Source: Bradyrhizobium hipponense (GTDB lineage Bacteria; Pseudomonadota; Alphaproteobacteria; Rhizobiales; Xanthobacteraceae). From it: a stretch of 52,805 nucleotides of DNA. The translations under genes were made by a program, and so were the position numbers. The DNA lies in assembly GCF_008123965.1 (NCBI RefSeq), contig NZ_VSTH01000027.1, positions 1-52,805 of the forward strand, written 5' to 3'. Within the stretch, counting starts at the first letter, position 1, and each line of letters begins with the position of its first letter. The notes under the pieces are model-generated. The model saw only the letters and a list, made by a program, of their open reading frames with translations. It was not told the DNA's origin and ran no database searches. Of the stretch, positions 50,339 through 52,805 are shown in pieces.

Positions 50339-52366
50339 GTGCATCAAATGCACCCCCAACGCCGGCTTGCGGCGATCCTGGTGGCAGATGTGGTCGGCTA
50401 CAGCCGGCTGATGGGCCAGGATGAGAGTGGCACACTTCGCAGAATTAAAGCCATTCGGCGTCAAGTCGTCGATCCCAACATCGCCGCGTATCACGGCCGC
50501 GTCGTCAAGACGACCGGAGACGGAATTCTCATAGAATACCCCAGCGCTGTGGAGGCCGTTGGCTCCGCCGTGGCTGTCCAGCGCACGATAGCCGAGCGCA
50601 ATGCCGACATTCCGGTGGACCAGCGGATCGAATTCCGGGTCGGCGTGCACCAGGGCGATATCGTCGTTGACGATCAAGATATCTTCGGTGATGGGGTCAA
50701 TGTGGCGGCCCGGCTCGAGGCGCTGTGTGAGCCGGCGGGAATTTGCATCTCGGGCCGTGTTTACGAGGACATGGCCGGTCGGTTAGAGCTTCCATTCGTG
50801 GAACGCGGCGAGCATCAGCTCAAAAACATCGCGCGTCCGGTTCGCATCTACGCGCTCGGACCAAGAGCAATTGCCGGATTGCCGGCCACGCCGGATATGG
50901 CGTCAGAGGACTCGCGCAATAACGGGCTCGCGCCGTGGTTGGGACAGCTCCTCACCCGGACCTTCTCAACGAAATCGCTCCGCTGGCTTATGTTGCTGCC
51001 GGTTGTGGTTGCGCTCGCCGGCATTGGCGCTTGGCAAGTGACCAAGCGTTCGCAGGCACCTCCTCGGTTAGAGGCGGCGAACCAGTCGAGGGGCCCCGCC
51101 ATCGCGGTGTTGCCATTCGACAATCTGTCTGGCGATCCAAGCCAGGAATTCTTCTCGGATGGCCTCAGCGAAGAGCTCATCACTGGTCTCAGCCGCTTCG
51201 ATCAGCTGCGGGTGCTGGCTCGCAACACCACCTTCGCCTACAAGAAGAAGGCCATCGAAATGCAAGAGCTGGGCCGTCAGCTCCAGGCGCAATATGTCAT
51301 CGAAGGCAGCTTCAGGCGTACCCCCGATCAGATCAGCGTCACCGCGCAGCTCATCGACGCCCGCACCGGGACCCACGTTTGGGCACAGACCTACGAGCGG
51401 GCGGCGACATCGGCAAGCCTTCTCGGCCTGCAGAACGACATCGCACATCATATCGGCGCTGCAATCGGCGACATTCGGACCGGTGCGATCGCAAAAGCAG
51501 AGCTGGAACGGGCGCGTGCGAAGCCAGCCACTGAGCTTTCATCTTACGAGTGCGTCCTTCAAGGCTATCAGGCAAGTGCGGCGCAGAGTGCCGCAGGGCC
51601 AATGCGACGGGCCCGTGCATGTTTGGAGGCCACTGTAACACGCGATCCCACCTATGCCGAGGCGTGGGCGATCTTGACGCGCATTCTGTACATACAGCGC
51701 AGTTGGGGCACTGGGCTCGACGACGTTGACAAGCGTGTCGATCTCGTTCCCCGCCTCCTGGAGGCAGGCAATCGTGCTGTAGAACTTGCACCTGAAAACG
51801 CCGCGGCGCATTTCGCACTTTTCTCGGCCTACGCCGCCACCTGCCAGACCCAGAGAATGCGGGTTGAAGCTGACCGTGTGCTGGCTATCAATCCGAATGA
51901 TGCAAGCGCCCTCGGCCTAATAGGGAACCTTCTGGCTTATGCCGGAGACTGGGATTACGGGCGCCAGCTTGCGGAAAAGGCCATCGCACTTGCAGGGCCG
52001 GCGGCGCCGTCCTGGTGGTGGTGGGTAGTCGGAAAGGACTACTATCGGAAGGGGGAGTACGCCAAGGCTCTTGAGGTGTTCCAAAGATCCTACGCTGAGC
52101 AGAACTGGCTAGACCACCTGCACCTCGTCTACACACTCCCACATCTTGGAAGGATTGACGAAGCCCGAGCACAAGTGCCGAGCTTGATGAAGCTCAAGCC
52201 GGATATCAGCGTGCGCGAAGCTGATCGCTATTATACCATGTGGTGCTTCGATGCTGACTTCAGGGACAGGATGGTAAGGGCACTTCGGCTCGCAGGGTTG
52301 CGGGAAGAAGCTGATGAGAACCGCGTGCGACAAGGCAATGCCGCGGTGGTCCCGTCACAACCCTGA
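50339..52366 (+). CDS. Class III adenylate/guanylate cyclase with TolB-like domain and TPRs
   Basis: A 675-residue membrane-anchored signalling protein. Residues 8-170 are the class III cyclase domain with metal-binding Asp17 (ILVADVVGYSRLM) and Asp61 (VVKTTGDGILIEYPS). One membrane helix lies at about 214-233. The segment 252-360 (IAVLPFDNLSGDPSQEFFSD) is TolB/FlgO-like, and TPR-like repeats fill about 430-640. Such proteins are numerous in Bradyrhizobium. The GTG at 50339 has a ribosome site aggggag eight bases ahead; an ATG three codons later is possible. The cytosolic cyclase would make cAMP or cGMP; the rest lies in the periplasm. Confidence 0.92.
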   Translation: MHQMHPQRRLAAILVADVVGYSRLMGQDESGTLRRIKAIRRQVVDPNIAAYHGRVVKTTGDGILIEYPSAVEAVGSAVAVQRTIAERNADIPVDQRIEFRVGVHQGDIVVDDQDIFGDGVNVAARLEALCEPAGICISGRVYEDMAGRLELPFVERGEHQLKNIARPVRIYALGPRAIAGLPATPDMASEDSRNNGLAPWLGQLLTRTFSTKSLRWLMLLPVVVALAGIGAWQVTKRSQAPPRLEAANQSRGPAIAVLPFDNLSGDPSQEFFSDGLSEELITGLSRFDQLRVLARNTTFAYKKKAIEMQELGRQLQAQYVIEGSFRRTPDQISVTAQLIDARTGTHVWAQTYERAATSASLLGLQNDIAHHIGAAIGDIRTGAIAKAELERARAKPATELSSYECVLQGYQASAAQSAAGPMRRARACLEATVTRDPTYAEAWAILTRILYIQRSWGTGLDDVDKRVDLVPRLLEAGNRAVELAPENAAAHFALFSAYAATCQTQRMRVEADRVLAINPNDASALGLIGNLLAYAGDWDYGRQLAEKAIALAGPAAPSWWWWVVGKDYYRKGEYAKALEVFQRSYAEQNWLDHLHLVYTLPHLGRIDEARAQVPSLMKLKPDISVREADRYYTMWCFDADFRDRMVRALRLAGLREEADENRVRQGNAAVVPSQP

Positions 52367-52805
52367 AATTCTTTTTGAGTTGATCAGGCGCTGCGCTTCA
52401 TGCGCAGCCATCCCCCTAATCCTGTTCCATGGGCCGGCTATAGCCGACCGCATCGGCGGTCAGAATGGCAGTAAGCGGCGTTTGGCGCATTCCTCCAGCA
52501 TGTGGGTGTTGCTTTCAGAGAACCTCGTGCGAGACGTTGTATTAGCGTATTAGCGCCTCCCATCCCCGAGAAGGTCTGTCGGGGCAGACTTCCGATTTGG
52601 GTCAACATGCGAAGAACTCATGTTGAGCAAAATGTGTCCGCTGTTGCCTTGATTGCTGGCGTGCGAGTCGACATTGATCGCTGTCGCTAGGGACAGAAAC
52701 GGAAGTCGCACCCAAGTGGTTCAAGTCTGATAGAATTTGTTGAAATCACCGGTTGGCTAGAAACGACATCAAACAGGCAATCAGACTGCGGATTCCGGGG
52801 ATTGC
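52367..52805. other. 439-base right edge without supported gene
   Basis: Short frames at 52314-52553 and 52502-52690 have no recognisable pattern and no good ribosome site. Composition is somewhat more AT-rich towards the end. No repeat or RNA gene was recognised. Confidence 0.4.

Overview
The window looks like a piece of a Bradyrhizobium-type chromosome (alphaproteobacterium, Rhizobiales). The basis is uniformly GC-rich third-codon positions in most genes, the dispersed palindromic intergenic repeats typical of Bradyrhizobium and Rhodopseudomonas, a DUF1236 protein, many small Rhizobiales-type hypothetical genes, and a class III cyclase/TolB-like/TPR protein of a kind expanded in Bradyrhizobium. 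This assignment rests on pattern recognition; no database search was possible.

Region 1 (1-14.2 kb) is an accessory redox/regulator region. It holds four complete LysR-type regulators or their neighbours, four SDR oxidoreductases, an AhpD-like protein with a DUF302 partner, an SRPBCC protein and an NADP-binding F420-type reductase. It carries clear decay: an AraC/GyrI regulator and an Old Yellow Enzyme have lost their 5' ends at one shared junction, and the OYE and the quinone reductase behind it each carry a single-base frameshift in an A-run. Around 12.2-13.3 kb two copies of a palindromic repeat bracket a LysR remnant, an insertion-sequence end, a more AT-rich immunity-like gene and a truncated upstream partner. 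An HNH endonuclease with a DNA-reader-like N-terminus follows.

Region 2 (14.3-41.3 kb) is core chromosome. guaA and guaB (the two GMP branch enzymes) flank rsmB, a MAPEG protein, a cold-shock gene with its own promoter and terminator, a phosphoesterase and an alkenal/quinone reductase. Then come a DHA2-type exporter, a long disordered DUF1236/peptidoglycan-binding exported protein, ppx/gppA overlapping rlmE, an orphan form-II CoxL-like molybdenum hydroxylase subunit, a MaoC-like protein, the tight trio YaiI - Uup - D-threonine-aldolase-like, a LysR/MFS divergent pair, an HI0933-type flavoprotein and an acyl-CoA-type SDR. Nearly every long gap here contains a palindromic repeat.

Region 3 (about 41.3-50 kb) starts with a tyrosine integrase and then holds some two dozen very short genes (35-135 codons) on both strands. 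They include a zinc-ribbon protein, an SRAP remnant without its catalytic cysteine, a PilZ protein, a mini helix-turn-helix protein, a 44-residue membrane peptide, two tandem exported proteins and a frameshifted zinc-finger microgene. This is best read as an integrated island whose far end I could not locate. Region 4 (50.3-52.4 kb) is a class III adenylate cyclase with a membrane segment, TolB-like domain and TPRs; the last 440 bases hold nothing I can support.

The strongest candidates for something undescribed are the repeat-bracketed immunity/toxin-like remnant beside the HNH nuclease, and the microgene island.
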